Shown: one piece after another, positions 34,600-45,990 of the stretch
Layout of the letters: each line of letters begins with the position of its first letter
Numbering within the stretch: the first letter of the stretch is position 1
NCBI GenBank assembly: GCA_907163375.1
Contig: CAJQUW010004613.1
Location: 248,001-312,000 of the forward strand
DNA length: 64,000 nucleotides
Direction: 5' to 3'
Origin: Prostheceraeus crozeri
Taxonomy: Eukaryota; Platyhelminthes; Polycladida; Euryleptidae
Notes under the pieces: generated by a model
Told to the model about the DNA's origin: nothing
Database searches by the model: none
The model's input: only the letters and a program-made list of their open reading frames with translations
Translations under genes and position numbers: made by a program

Positions 34600-35729
34600 A
34601 AGAGTATCTCTTTCGTACGATTACATCTTTATGGGATTCGAGGATGAACAGGATCTGTTTACTTGTGGGAATCGAAAAGGCAAAGATTGATGTACAGGAT
34701 TGTTTACATGTGCGGATCGCAAAAAGCATACTGTATTTATTGATGGGATGAATTTGATGACAGGATCAGTTTACATGTGGGAAACGCAACAATTGAATGA
34801 TGTCTGATTTATCTTTGTGACATATCTTTCAAGACATATCATTACCTATTCAGTATTTTGTCAGCCACTATGTGTGGGACCCCGCTCGTCTGGGTTTGAG
34901 TGTTCAGGTTAGGGGTCGAAACACAACTAGACGAGTACCTGCTGATGACTGACGGACTGCAGTATTATGTTTTATATCCCTTAATCTGTAGCTGAAGTAG
35001 TGGTCGATGTATTGTAATTCAAATGAAGAAATGTGGAATTACATGAAGCACTATAGACGGATGAAGAAACTGGTGATAACAAATTCAAGTGAAGAAATAG
35101 TATTTTCCATGTGTAGTCTTAGGTATAGTGTGTATAGTTTCATTGCTTTCGGTGTAGTAGAGTGTTGTAGTTCTATTGCTTACCTCCATTATCCACTTTC
35201 CACTTATCCACTCTTACCATTATCCACTTTGTGTAGTGTCAGATATAGTTCACTTGTAATCGGTGTAGTAGCATCGTTGTATTTCCAAATTTTACCTCCA
35301 CTTTTCCAATTTTTATTCATCGGTTTCTTGTTGTTTTATAATATCCATTTTTAATGTCCTTAACCTATGGTGACCATTGTCTTATTCTATTTCCACTATC
35401 AGCATCTGTCGTCGGTACAGTATATTAGACGTCTGTTTTGAACGTGTATACGGCAGTGTTTGGAATCTATGGTATTAGTATATTAACAGCAAGAATGAGG
35501 AATGAGTAGTATTACAAGTTTTAAGATTTCCATTTTTACCAGATATTGGGCCAAAGCTGATCAATTTTAATTCGTTGCCACGAGAAAGCTACATTGTGTT
35601 CTTTTAATAACTAATTAATCCAATGGTTACAGTAGCATTGCCTTTGTACACTTGCGGATTGGAGAACGCCATCAGTCCTCATTAGGACTACTTTAGCTAA
35701 TAATTTAAATTAGTAAGCATTATATTCTA
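34600..35729. other. Segment separating piggyBac N-terminus from core
   Basis: About 1.1 kb lies between the acidic N-terminal coding piece and the rest of the transposase. It contains three loose repeats of ACAGGATCTGTTTACTTGTG (about 34646-34785) and a hairpin GCTCGTCTGGGTT/AACTAGACGAG (34885-34945). It could be an intron, a nested insertion or non-homologous filler; no transposon ends were found. Confidence 0.4.
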
Positions 35730-36020
35730 TTATAAATGGCTACTGGGATGACTTTCATCATCGTATGAGAAGTAATCATCGTCATCCTCAATTATAGAAT
35801 CGCTTTCAGAGAACACTTCAATATGATTCAAAACGTCACCATTTGGACCGAAGTCATTATCAATATCGTCTTCGTCATAGCCACCGGCAATTGTCCCATT
35901 ATTATCAAAATCTGTATCGGACACGTCATTGGCATCATCATTCAATCCAAGTGTCTCTAGTGCTTGCAGAAAAGTCAAACGTCTTGGCCTGCCGTTCTCC
36001 ATGTGTGAGAAAATTATCAA
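35730..36020 (-). pseudogene. piggyBac transposase N-terminal acidic region
   Basis: The frame reads MENGRPRRLTFLQALETL, followed by a long Asp/Glu-rich stretch, and stops at 35730. piggyBac transposases typically begin with such a basic start and acidic tract. Met at 36002 (MENGRPRR) is the more likely start than the upstream Met at 36020. The stop separates it from the catalytic part at 34598, so splicing or restoration would be needed. Confidence 0.6.
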
Positions 36021-36510
36021 TGATTCATTCGCACAGCGAGGATGTCTATATTGCTGATCGCTTATCTTTTTTGTTTGCGTGTGCGTAAGCTATAGCAAAT
36101 TGACAAACGTCACATTGTTCTGACTTCTGATTCGTCTGCTCTTGATCATTTTGTTGTCAATGGCAACATGTAACGAATATTCCACCAGCTTCGATAACAA
36201 TGAAACAATGTTATGAGTCTGCAAAACCTGCACATTAGATGTTGACAATTTGTCAGAAAAATGCCGAATAAGTTAATTATCTGATATCTATGAAAGTACT
36301 GAGTAAATGTTAAACACTTTCAGTCCAAGGAAAGTATGATAAAATTCATTCATAGCACCGAAGCGTCAAGGCCAGAAAGTGAAAACTGCGCGAATGACAA
36401 ATAAAACAATTTCTGATTTGACAAACTGTCAACAGAAATGCCTATAAGGGTTAAGATACAATATATAAGAACTAATCTATATAATATCCTTCTAGAAACT
36501 AGCTTATAAA

Positions 36511-38358
36511 CAAGGTTCCTATGAAATATTTCATCTCATTTTCAAGGAAAACTTACTTTTTAAATTTTCCAGGAGGCTTATATATAGCACATTAAAAACA
36601 ATTAGAGATTCATACTCTTACATCTGATAAACTGAAGCAATAAATTGGCAAAGTCACATAATGTATTTCATTGTAATGTAGCAGCGGCACGCATTCAATG
36701 AACAAATCATATCTTCAACAAGATATGTTAATCAAACAACTATCTTGCGCAAATTTAGGAGATCTTCCATGAAACTGCTTTCTGTTTTAATAGAAAAACT
36801 GTGTTTAGAAAACAAACATCGGTGTATTAAAATGTAGCAAAATGCAGCAAGAGATGATAGATCGAAACAAAATACGTTTATTTATCATAGTCACGGAGCA
36901 AGCTAACAGTGGAGTATCAGATCACTGCAGATATGACGTCATCACGTCTCCTTAAGCAGATGATTATGGTGAAATGAGGCATCAAATGTGCGTCTAAGTA
37001 AGCAAGATTGACTAGGCCTACAATAAAGCAGGCATTGAGACAAGGTTGAAAATCAGGACGAACTCCACCTTTGAATAAACGGTTCTCTGTTTGACGAAAC
37101 AAAACATGTATAACAAGGAAATACGTATGTGTGAAATTTCGTAACAAAATCCATGAAGCTGCTTAACGCGATTTGATAGCATTTCTTTCTTCAGAACAAC
37201 ACAACAACATTCGTATAATCGCTTTTGAAGATTTGATCTCGCTAGCACGATCTTCAAGCTCTTTTATTTTCTCGAATAATTTCGCACTTTCAGATTCAAT
37301 AGACTGCAACTCATTATCAAGCTGAAGTTTCCATTTCCTTGCTTCTTGCATACATCCTCTTTTCGTTGAGAAGTAATCCAGCGAACAATGGCGTTGTGAA
37401 CAATTCTTCAAACAACAACTGATTCTCCTATAGAACATTCCTGCTGATGCTGAAACTGCTTGCTACGACTGCTTGACATTGAGACACCTTGTGTGAGATC
37501 TTCTAAAGCTGCTAGAAATCCTTGATCGTTTTCAGCTATATCAAAAGAATCGAGATCAGAATCAACATCAAATGATTCGTGTTTGCTCAGAACAGCTTTT
37601 GATGCTATGAAATTGCAGCACTCAGATTTGGTTGCATCTGCTTCGTATGTCTTTATTTTGTCTGCATCTGCTTCGTATGTCTTTATTTTGTCTGCATCTA
37701 GCAGCTGTTCCATGAGAACGTCAAATCTTTTATCCAGAATCTCTTCCGAAGCTTCTATTATCGTGGTTGGCGACAGAGCTGAGGCACCTCGAATACGTTG
37801 AAAATTCAACGGACACCGGTCAAACTTTTATATTGCTTGCAGCAGAAACTTTTGATATGATAGGTAGAAATTCAGTCGATCACGAGAAAAGACGTTAGAT
37901 GGAATTGCTTTCATAGCTCCATATCCAATGTCAGTTTTCGCGCATTCTTTTAGGGCTTTCGAACCAACTTGAAGATCTGTCTCATTCATTTCGGAGAAAT
38001 CAGTCCCAATTGTTTTCAGTACGCCTGGGATGACGATGCGTTTCAGAAGTGAATGTATGAGTGCATGGAGTCATCGGTTTATCGTGCTGGTAGCACAATA
38101 TAAAAAGGCTCAAACACAGAAGACAACGTCTTGACGAAATTGAGCTTCGGATTTGTCTCTCAAGCAATTTTTGACAGTTTCAAATAAATTTCACACAAAT
38201 TATTCACAGCAGAATAATCAATGGCGTCTTTTTTTTGTCACAGATGTAGTAATGAAGTAGTGAAGAATATACGCATACATAATTTTCCTGGAGCTTTCCA
38301 GGAATACCAGGAGCACTTTTGATTTTCCATGAGATTTCCAGGAGCTATAGGAACCCTG
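36511..38358 (-). mobile_element. hAT element with TTATAAA target duplication
   Basis: The left end CAAGGTTCCTAT and right end (reverse complement) CAGGGTTCCTATAGCTCC pair as short inverted repeats. TTATAAA flanks both sides (36504-36510 and 38359-38365), the size expected for hAT duplications allowing one mismatched base. TTTTCCAGGAG-type subterminal motifs occur at both ends. It lies 57 bp beyond the piggyBac's right TTAA. Confidence 0.7.
37163..37809 (-). pseudogene. Unrecognised ORF pair inside hAT element
   Basis: A 133-codon frame (37809-37408) begins MNFQRIRGASALSPTTIIEA and contains a direct duplication of ADKIKTYEAD from a 30-bp DNA repeat (37634-37693). Acidic and Ser/Gln-rich sequence follows. 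A second frame (37438-37163) has a probable coiled coil (WKLQLDNELQSIESESAKLF, then EKIKELEDRASEI). Together they resemble one protein with an overlap frameshift near 37420. Further coding potential upstream (about 37830-38040) is in pieces. No hAT zinc finger or catalytic motif was recognised, so function is unknown. Confidence 0.4.
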
Positions 38359-38748
38359 TTATAAAAGTCAAAGCCAAAAATCAAATAACCTAACATTTTA
38401 TTTTATCGTAAATTACCCAGAAGACGGGGGACGCTCGCAATATTGTCAGTACTTTACTGTACTTATCATTTCATTAGTCATTCCACTGAAAAAAGGAGTT
38501 AACACACACTCGTTTACTTTTTTCTTTCATGAGGAGTATCTTGCTAACTGCATTGCTCGAAACATCATTTAATCTTGCATATACACTCCTTAGCAAAGTT
38601 AATGTTGCATACGGCTACACTCACGTGAAATTTTATTCACCCCTCTTTTGCTGTCTTATGAAAGCCTATTGTGTTTGTTCCTTGATACGATAACATTTTG
38701 TGAGAACTGATGTATTAATTGTGAAAATGTTTGTAAGTCCTTAAGTAA

Positions 38749-39348
38749 TTAGTATCGGGTGACAACTCCACGAGCTGCGATTACTGCTGAGATGCGATCA
38801 TTCACACTCTTTATCAATGAGTCCTTTAAAGATTGACATCAATTGCTATTTTGCCAGGAGCCACTGTTTCAGCTGTTTTATTGTTTTTACGGGAGTGGAA
38901 CGACAATTGATTTTCCTACCGAGGAAATCCCAGACATGCTCTATGGGATTCAAATCAGGTCTATGGGAGGGCCTGGGCAGTGATCGTATTTCACGCGTTC
39001 CTTAAAGAATTCACTCACTGTGTGAGCTGGTGCACTGTAATCCTGAAAGATGAAATTACTCAAGCGACGATATTCAGTCCACACTGACACCTTTTGCCTC
39101 CACAAACACAGAAACTCTCTCATGAATACCAAGCATTCTGATTAGACGTCGGTTGCTTCGAGATGTAATTCTTTTCCGTCTTGATCGAATAGCATTTTTG
39201 CATTTCTTAATGCCAAATTCACCTTGCCAACGCCAGAGAGTCTGTCTTAGGCCTTAGCACACACTTCTTCGGTTGCAAGATGTTTTTCACTTAAACCAAT
39301 TGCATATCACCATAGAAAAATCACTGTCTTTAATCTGTCGATTCAGCA
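38749..39348 (-). pseudogene. Tc1-like transposase, internally deleted
   Basis: The end is clear: NPIEHVWDFLGRK with the catalytic Glu (38930-38900), then SVNDRISAVIAARGVVTRY and a stop at 38749. Upstream FIFQDYSAPAHTVSEFF carries the second catalytic Asp. Before it, the DNA-binding region LWRWQGEFGIKK joins directly to the C-terminal half, so the first catalytic Asp region is deleted. Several frameshifts and stops are present. Confidence 0.8.
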
Positions 39349-40255
39349 TGATCAGAAACTTTTTTCATTTGATAATGAAATGATGAATGAACAGGCAATG
39401 ATGAGCAATAACTACGGTACTGCATTTACACGTTAGATGATAGGCTAAGGCTCACTATGTATGTACACAGCATACACATATGATTTAGATTGTTATGAGC
39501 TGAATTTGATTGAAAATCATGCTTATGTTACCAACCTCTTAACAAATGAATGGGACAATGTAGCATTCGTTATGATTATGTATCCAACTACTCGTATAAT
39601 TGCCATGTGGATGAGTACAAATACTTAACTGAAAGCATTTTCTCTTGTCTATACACTGATCTGTGTTTCATTTTTCTAACCTATGATTTTGATACCAAAG
39701 CATTCATTGAGAGAAAAGTAGCTATGTTTGACAAAATTTCATGTAGTAGACAACCGTTCAAAGATGTAGCCAATAATCATAGTGAATCATCAAGAGGAGA
39801 CCAATGCCTTTCAGATGATGCATGATACTTTTGTAATCAAATGAACTGCATGGCTGCAGAGAATCAATGGCTTTCAACAACTGTGGTGATGTAACATTAA
39901 TTTTGCTGAAGAGGCACAGGCATGAATGTACAGGCATGTACTCAACAACTACGAGTACATGAATTCATAAACTTGTCATTCTGGCAATTGATGATTGCTT
40001 CTTTCAAGTTATGTAAGATATTCAGTTGCATGTAGCCGTTCTTCCAAGATGATAAGCTAGGTTTTCAGGAATCAAAAGAAGATCGGAATATTTGATGCGA
40101 TATTATTAGTTATTGATTGATCTAGCAGCTTTTTTGGCTTTTATTATTTCACGCTTATCAAGTATGAAGTATAGCATTTAAAGAATCAAAGCATTAGTTT
40201 GATAAATCATAACCTGAAGTTTTCTATCGACTGTATAAACGTCAATATGACTTAC
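39349..40255. other. No gene seen
   Basis: An open frame at 39550-39825 has no recognisable motif and no splice context that I could support. No known repeat was identified. Confidence 0.35.
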
Positions 40256-40336
40256 TAAGATTTTAGTAGCAGTATTTTCAATGTTGTACTCATGGCACAT
40301 AGCAGAAAGAAAGTTGTCTTCAAAGAATCCATTAAT
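40256..40336 (-). CDS. Orphan candidate internal exon
   Basis: On the minus strand CATTTTCTTTCAG is followed by 27 open codons starting INGFFEDNFLSAMCHEYN and ending at ATCTTA/GTAAGTC. Both splice sites are strong and both phases are 0. The frame also stays open for 14 more codons to CTTCAG/GTTATG at 40214, a weaker alternative donor. The protein is not recognised. It could be an exon of a host gene upstream of ALG8 on the same strand. Confidence 0.4.
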
Positions 40337-40670
40337 CTGAAAAGAAAATGTTACAAATGATTTTCACAAAAAACAAGAATTGAATAAATATAATAGAAAG
40401 TTAAAACAAATTAAAAAACAACTTTTAATTGAGATAGTACTCTGAAGATTATTCTCGAAGGAGACTAGACACATGATCATGAGCATTGGTAGATGCGAGT
40501 AAAAAGTGATGAACTTCTCAAAGGCTTTCTTATCATGGCATTGTTGGTCCTCTAAAGCTTGTCTTTGTGTTTCATATGCTTCACTCCCGTCGGATCACAC
40601 CCGTACAACCTGAGTAAGCATTGCATTTTAACTTCGAGGGGGTAGCACGTGAAGTTAAAAAGGAAGAAAG

Positions 40671-41172
40671 CTAGTGCGCCAAAATGTTGCCTCTAGCATC
40701 ACTCAAGGTGTCGTCGAAGTAGCCGAGAGACTCAACTTTCTCAAACTTATGGATCGCGGCAGGCAACTGAGGAGTCCTCTGATTTGAGCAAACTCTGCAC
40801 AAGAATCCCTGGTTCATGGTAGGAAGGCTACCAGGCATACCACTGAATCGTTTGTGGATCCACTTCCTGCACCGATTGCAAAAGATGGAGTTAACAGCAA
40901 CACCAAGACAACAAGCAACGCAAGTCCGGTTTGAAGAAGTGGCCGGGTGAATATTGGAGGTGTACATCATCATTTTTTGTCTTCGAGGTGTTTGTCTCTA
41001 AACCCATAGAGGCCGCTAACTGGTGAACTGAGAATTCGCCGGTCATGAACTGAAGAACTAACTGAGCTGATGCTTCATCAAATCTATCATTTCCTATATC
41101 TACCAATTCCTTACATTTCCTGTCGATATATTGACATAGTACAATTGGCAATGTTTTTTCCTGTATCTGCAA
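40671..41172 (-). pseudogene. Non-LTR retrotransposon (LINE) C-terminal relic
   Basis: The region 41172-40891 contains LAASMGLETNTSKTK, like the RT sequence after the YADD motif (E-x-x-G-L-x-x-N-x-x-K-T-K). In another frame 40973-40671 has a Cys-rich module CVACCLGVAVNSIFCNRCRK then WIHKRFSG and FLCRVCSNQ, followed by VESLGYFDDTLS. LINE ORF2 proteins often end in such a Cys/His module. At least one frameshift separates the parts. Confidence 0.65.
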
Positions 41173-41689
41173 TTCTACATATTTTGCAGTTAAGCATCAA
41201 AATTCATAATATTAGATTCCAATGCCCAACTGGATAGGTAGTGCTGTAGATTTGTAGGTATTTTTGTCGGTCCCTTTAATTTTAATCATATCTTTCAAGA
41301 ATTCTGACACCAATAAATGAATACACCAAACTTCGGTGAGAATAAATTTATAATTCTCAACACAGATCTGTCTTTTACTTTCAATTCAATCTTATTATTT
41401 TTTTATTGAGCAATCCCTATTTTCGTTCAAGGCTGGTACCTGTGCCTGGGGGTGAAAAATCTGCAAAAAACTATTAAGTTACGCAAACTTTAGATATTGC
41501 CATATAGCCTAGGACACTATCAAAGATAATTGTCAGCAAGTAAAGAATACGAGCATATTTCCATTTGAATGTCTGAGAATTTGACACTATAGGTGCTCTT
41601 GAGACGTACAGCAGCTATAAATTGAAACCCGAACCCGAATGCGAATCATAATGCTGAACCCTACACGACCAGAAAATTTTGCTGATACT

Positions 41690-42010
41690 AAAAACCCAAG
41701 TTTATAGCATGCCTATCACGAGGAAGGTACATGTGAGATACATCCTCGCACTACCTACATTGATAGACCCTTGCGACACATGAATACTAGAATTAAGGAG
41801 CACAGTATACAAATGTCGGCTATCTCTGACCTTAGGTTAAATTGGCAGTTTAGTTGTAAGTCTGAAAATTTCAAAATCCTAGCTCAAGCCTATAATGGCT
41901 TTGCTTTAAACAGCCTATTATGGAGGCTTTGCACATAACAAAATTTTAACCCTAATCTGAATAGACAACTGAACCACGATGGTGCAATTTTTAGCTGTAA
42001 ACTGATTTAA
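41690..42010 (+). pseudogene. Penelope-like element GIY-YIG C-terminal relic
   Basis: Broken frames read RPLRHMNTRIKEHSIQMSAI, then SENFKILAQAYNGFALN and NFNPNLNRQLNHDGA. This matches the end of Penelope-like endonuclease domains (R-x-x-x-H-L-N-T-R-I-x-E-H, then N-x-x-x-L-N-R/K-Q-L-N). The reverse transcriptase is missing. Confidence 0.6.
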
Positions 42011-44767
42011 TGTCCTCTAGTTTCTTTACGATTGATGTACACATGTCTCAATTATGTTGCATGATTTCTATAACTTGTGTAACTTCCAGGTACACACTTT
42101 ATGAAATATATACACATTCATATCTACAAATGGAAGTAAAAAAACATAAGTATAAGCAACTTTATGAAGTTCCAAACATCAAAAATTCGTAAACCGAATA
42201 TAAAACTCGAATATTTTGCAATCGGACCGAGGGCGTTGCCGGAGTTGACTTTGTCAATATAAGGCAAACTCAAAATTTCCTCTGTAAAGGACATTCAGCT
42301 ATCACGCAGCATTACCACCTGAAGTACGTTTCTTCCGGCATTTATCATAGGTTGGATAGGACTAGCTTCGGGTCGCTTTCCCACACCTCTAGTCTTCTGC
42401 GATGCCGATTTTAGTATAGACTTACGAACCAGTCAAATCAATAGATTGCACATGTATACGATCTTAGTAGGTCCCTAGTCTGAGGTCTTTGCAATTCTAG
42501 AATTCTATAACTGATTTTTGGAAGGGGTTTTCTTATGTTTCAAAATCACAAACCTTCATTCACAGGGTGTCTACAAAAAAATCTGAGACTCAATTTTAGA
42601 ACTTTAAGGACTTTTTGAGACCAACTTTTAGAATATTCCAGTTTGAAGCTTTTAGTAATTTAACTTGCCGATTGCGTTTTTCTTAAATATTGGATAGTTC
42701 ATCATTTTACTTATACTTCCTTATTTTGTGAACTCTCTTGATGCTACCTTCAATAGACAACCATCGACTGCACCAGCATTACTGTTTAGTATATTATGCT
42801 GGTTTGGTTCAAAAGAAGATGTAAACAGAATCTGTAAACTTTAAATGCTGAGTTGTGCCCACAATTTAAAATGAGAACATCAGAATTGTAACCGCAGACG
42901 CCAGCACCCTTGACAGGACGAAACGCGAGAGATTTTATTACTTGCATCACAAAGTATGCTTACTTGCCGTAACTGTGATAGAGATGGCCTTCAAATAGTG
43001 AACAGACGAGAATATAATATTATTTTAAATTATCAACATGTTTTTGTGAAATTGCGCACTGTGTTTGTCTCAAAGTTACTCTGCGTGTCCATGTCTAAAT
43101 ATGGAGTTATGTTGAAGTCGGGATATGTGAACTACGGCATCATATGGCGACTACACTGATCTGTTCTCATTTTTAGTTTAAGATGCAAATGCCCAAATAT
43201 GCTGTTTACTAGTTTTTAAAAATGTACAGAATGTTTAAAGACACTCAGATATCAATCTATACAATTTTCATTGATGGTATGAAGAGATGGCTTCTTTTTT
43301 CTTGATACGTCGATTGAAGCAACGATTTTTCTTCGCCTACAAATCTAAAAGCGTATCAAAATATACCAGGGATGCATGGGCGACTTTTCCAAAAGCCTCT
43401 GAGCAAAAATGTCGCCTCTCACGACCTCCGTCTTTATCAACATTCCCTCTCGCGTTAAGCGGCTAAAGAACTGAGCGAAATAGCATTTCATTGAACTGAG
43501 CGCTTTAGCAAAAATATAAAATAAGCGGTGACTGACTGCACATGCGAATGAAAATAAATAACGAGAAAATCAACGAACTGCAAAAAAAATTGCGTTGGAA
43601 TGCACTGGATTATAATTATCTGCAGGTGCGTACCCAGGATTTTCATTAAGGGGTAGAATTCTCGGATATCATCCCTAAAACCAGATGATTGAATTTCAAG
43701 TGATTATTGATCTAAATTCACCGCTTACTTTTCCATAAATGTACCAGAGTATTTTGAGCGACCTTCCAGTGCAGGTTCACTTCATTCAATAAAATCGCAG
43801 GAAGATTGACAATCGGTCAGAAGGCACGGAGTAGTATTCCACACATGTTGAGAACAAATCTTTAATGACGACATCCTGTCAATGACTTGAAGCATGTATT
43901 ATCGCGGTTTGAATAGCTACTGGAATAGCTTGAATAGCCGTAAAAGATTTATTGGCCCCGTCTGCCTATGTTCGACTCGTCATCAATGTAGTATCAAGAA
44001 TTGAAAAAAGGTGGAGTATAGATTGACTTGAAAAAAGTCTTCTATTAGTTTTTGATGGGTCGAATAATATTATCATTTCACTTTGACATGTGAATTTCTA
44101 GCGTCATTGTAATTTATTATGCATCGAGTTGGATTAAAGCTGCGCAATCCACATCACTGCAGGCAAATACTACATCTGATCGCACGCTGTCGATTGTAAG
44201 ATTTGCTGGTGTTTAGGTGTCTATATATGGTAAACTTCAGCGAAATTCCCGTGAGGAATGGGACCTCTTGAAAGGCCCAGCATCCTAAATTAGCAGCGTT
44301 GGACCATTTGGTTTGGACTAAATTCGAATTATATTAAGTTGCACAACGAAAATCAAAAATTAATTAATGGCCTTTAACGCAAATAAATACAGAGTTAACA
44401 CATGGAAACATCCCTTGACTCACAATTCACACAACCATTCAGAATAACACAGTCCTACTCATTTACGGTGGCTGTTATTACAGAAGTCCCTGCCCCTGGT
44501 CTACGCCACTGACTATAAGTCACATAAAATATATATATACATATATATATACGAGTATATATAAATATTTTTGTAGCATATTGCACCCAGATTTTTCATT
44601 GCGAGTAAAAACAATAATTCTGCCAGACTATAGTTTCATTGCTTCAAAGGCAACATCTTCAGTAGAGAGAAACAATACAGTTACATCGCAATCTTTGTAT
44701 ACGTAAAAGGAACCAGTGGGCAAAAGTAAATGGATTTCACAAATGTCAATCAAACACGTGTCTCAGG
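42011..44767. other. No gene seen; possible hAT-like end at 42563
   Basis: The sequence is mostly unrecognised and AT-rich. CAGGGTGTCTACAAAAAAAT at 42563 resembles a hAT terminal repeat, but no partner was found. The minus-strand 3' trailer of the Penelope-like element may occupy about 44580-44767 (TCTACTGAAGATGTTGCCTT on that strand). Confidence 0.35.
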
Positions 44768-45791
44768 CTACAAGTTCAGAAGTAACTCGTGAGAACCATT
44801 CCGTTCATTCGACAGTGCATAGCTATCTACTTTTAACAAAATAGTTTCCAGAATGAAAGGACATTTGTACTGACCGATGATTCTGAAATTTTCAGACTTA
44901 GGAAAATGGTCATGCATGGATATTTCAGTTTGAACTGAATAACCTTTCAGATGCTCATTTACGCGAGTGTTTAGGTGACGTTTAGTAGCACCAATGTAAC
45001 GCATTTGACAGCGGTCATAACTGTATTCATAAATGACATAAGATTTCAAACCACTCGCAATGGCCTCTTTGTTTTGAAAGTAACTACCAAAGTTGGAGGT
45101 TTTGAAAATCGGCTTGATTTCCGCGCCTTTCAAACTCTTGTTAAGATACCGAATCCTCTTACGTAAATCAGAGGAATTGTCTTCAATGAACGGAATGGTC
45201 CAATGAATTATTTGAGTTTCCGATTTTTCTTTCTCAATCTGGCCAGCAGCTATGCGCTCTTCAACCGACTTTTTTATCTCTTCAATAAGTTTCACAGGAA
45301 ACCCATTGTCGATGAAAATGGCTTTTATCCTTGCAGCAGTACTATCGTAAGAGCTTTTAGTAGAGCAAATTCTATTTGCTCTATGAAACAGAGCGCATGG
45401 CTGCTGACTTGTATGCTCTGGGAGCATAAGAACTATGTGGCATATAGATGCCGGTATTCGTTTTCTTAAAATGAAGGTTTGTCGTAAACTGACCAGAGTC
45501 AAGCGTTACTTCAACGTCTAAAAAGGTAATTGAGTTGTCCTCACCCCTCTCGTAAGTGAACTGAATATCATCTTGGATAGAATTAACAAAGCGGATGAAA
45601 GACTCCGCATGCGAATCACTTTCAAAAATTACAAAGCAATCGTCGACATAACGACAGTAGTAGAGTGGGGGAACCCCATCAAAGTGTTTGAACTTCTGTT
45701 CAACCAAGTCCATGGCAAAAGCTGCCATTGTCGGACCTAAATTCGAGCCCATTGACATTGATAATATAACAATATATAATAATATTATCAT
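44768..45791 (-). pseudogene. Penelope-like element: reverse transcriptase plus GIY-YIG endonuclease, 5'-truncated
   Basis: The frame 45791-45381 carries MGSNLGPTMAAFAMDLVEQK and RYVDDCFVIF, the catalytic YVDD box of a Penelope-type RT, then SITFLDVEV. After a frameshift near 45490 the frame 45502-44768 continues through a linker to SYVIYEYSYDR and MRYIGATKRHLNTRVNEHL, the GIY-YIG motif with its conserved Arg and Glu region, and stops at LLLNL. RT followed by C-terminal GIY-YIG is the defining order of the family. The 5' side breaks off in TA-rich microsatellite at 45780. Confidence 0.88.
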
Positions 45792-45990
45792 AATATTATA
45801 ATATTTAATTCTATAATATTATAATAATATACAATATAATATATATGACAACTTGATAATATAATTGACCATTAAAAGAAAATAAAATATTTTTACATGC
45901 CATATGCAGAAGCTCTATCAATGCTTTCTCAATATATATCTCAATATATAATATTCTCAATATATATATATATATATATAATATAATATC
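45765..45990. repeat. TA-rich microsatellite between Penelope-like element and mariner
   Basis: The tract holds runs of ATAATATTATAATA and (TA)n, including about 12 TA repeats at 45959-45980. It provides many TA dinucleotides, the target of mariner, Tc1 and pogo insertion. Confidence 0.85.

Larger units (their letters stand above)
32732..36454 (-). mobile_element. piggyBac element copy 2
   Basis: TTAA duplications lie at 32732-32735 and 36451-36454. Both ends begin CCCTTATAGGCAT (left CCCTTATAGGCATCG; right, as reverse complement, CCCTTATAGGCATTT). The subterminal motif AGGCATTTCTGTTGACA occurs inside the left end (32770) and at the right end. The 3715-bp element encodes a transposase on the minus strand with several frameshifts. 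It probably sits in ALG8 intron 1, which would explain why the first ALG8 exon lies farther away. Confidence 0.93.

Noticed and set aside
36917-37257. Minus-strand ORFs of 76 and 79 codons within the hAT element
   Set aside because: They overlap the better coding frame at 37163-37438 in other frames and show no motif.
42563-42690. hAT-like terminal repeat CAGGGTGTCTAC as evidence for a full hAT element
   Set aside because: No matching inverted end or target duplication was found downstream.
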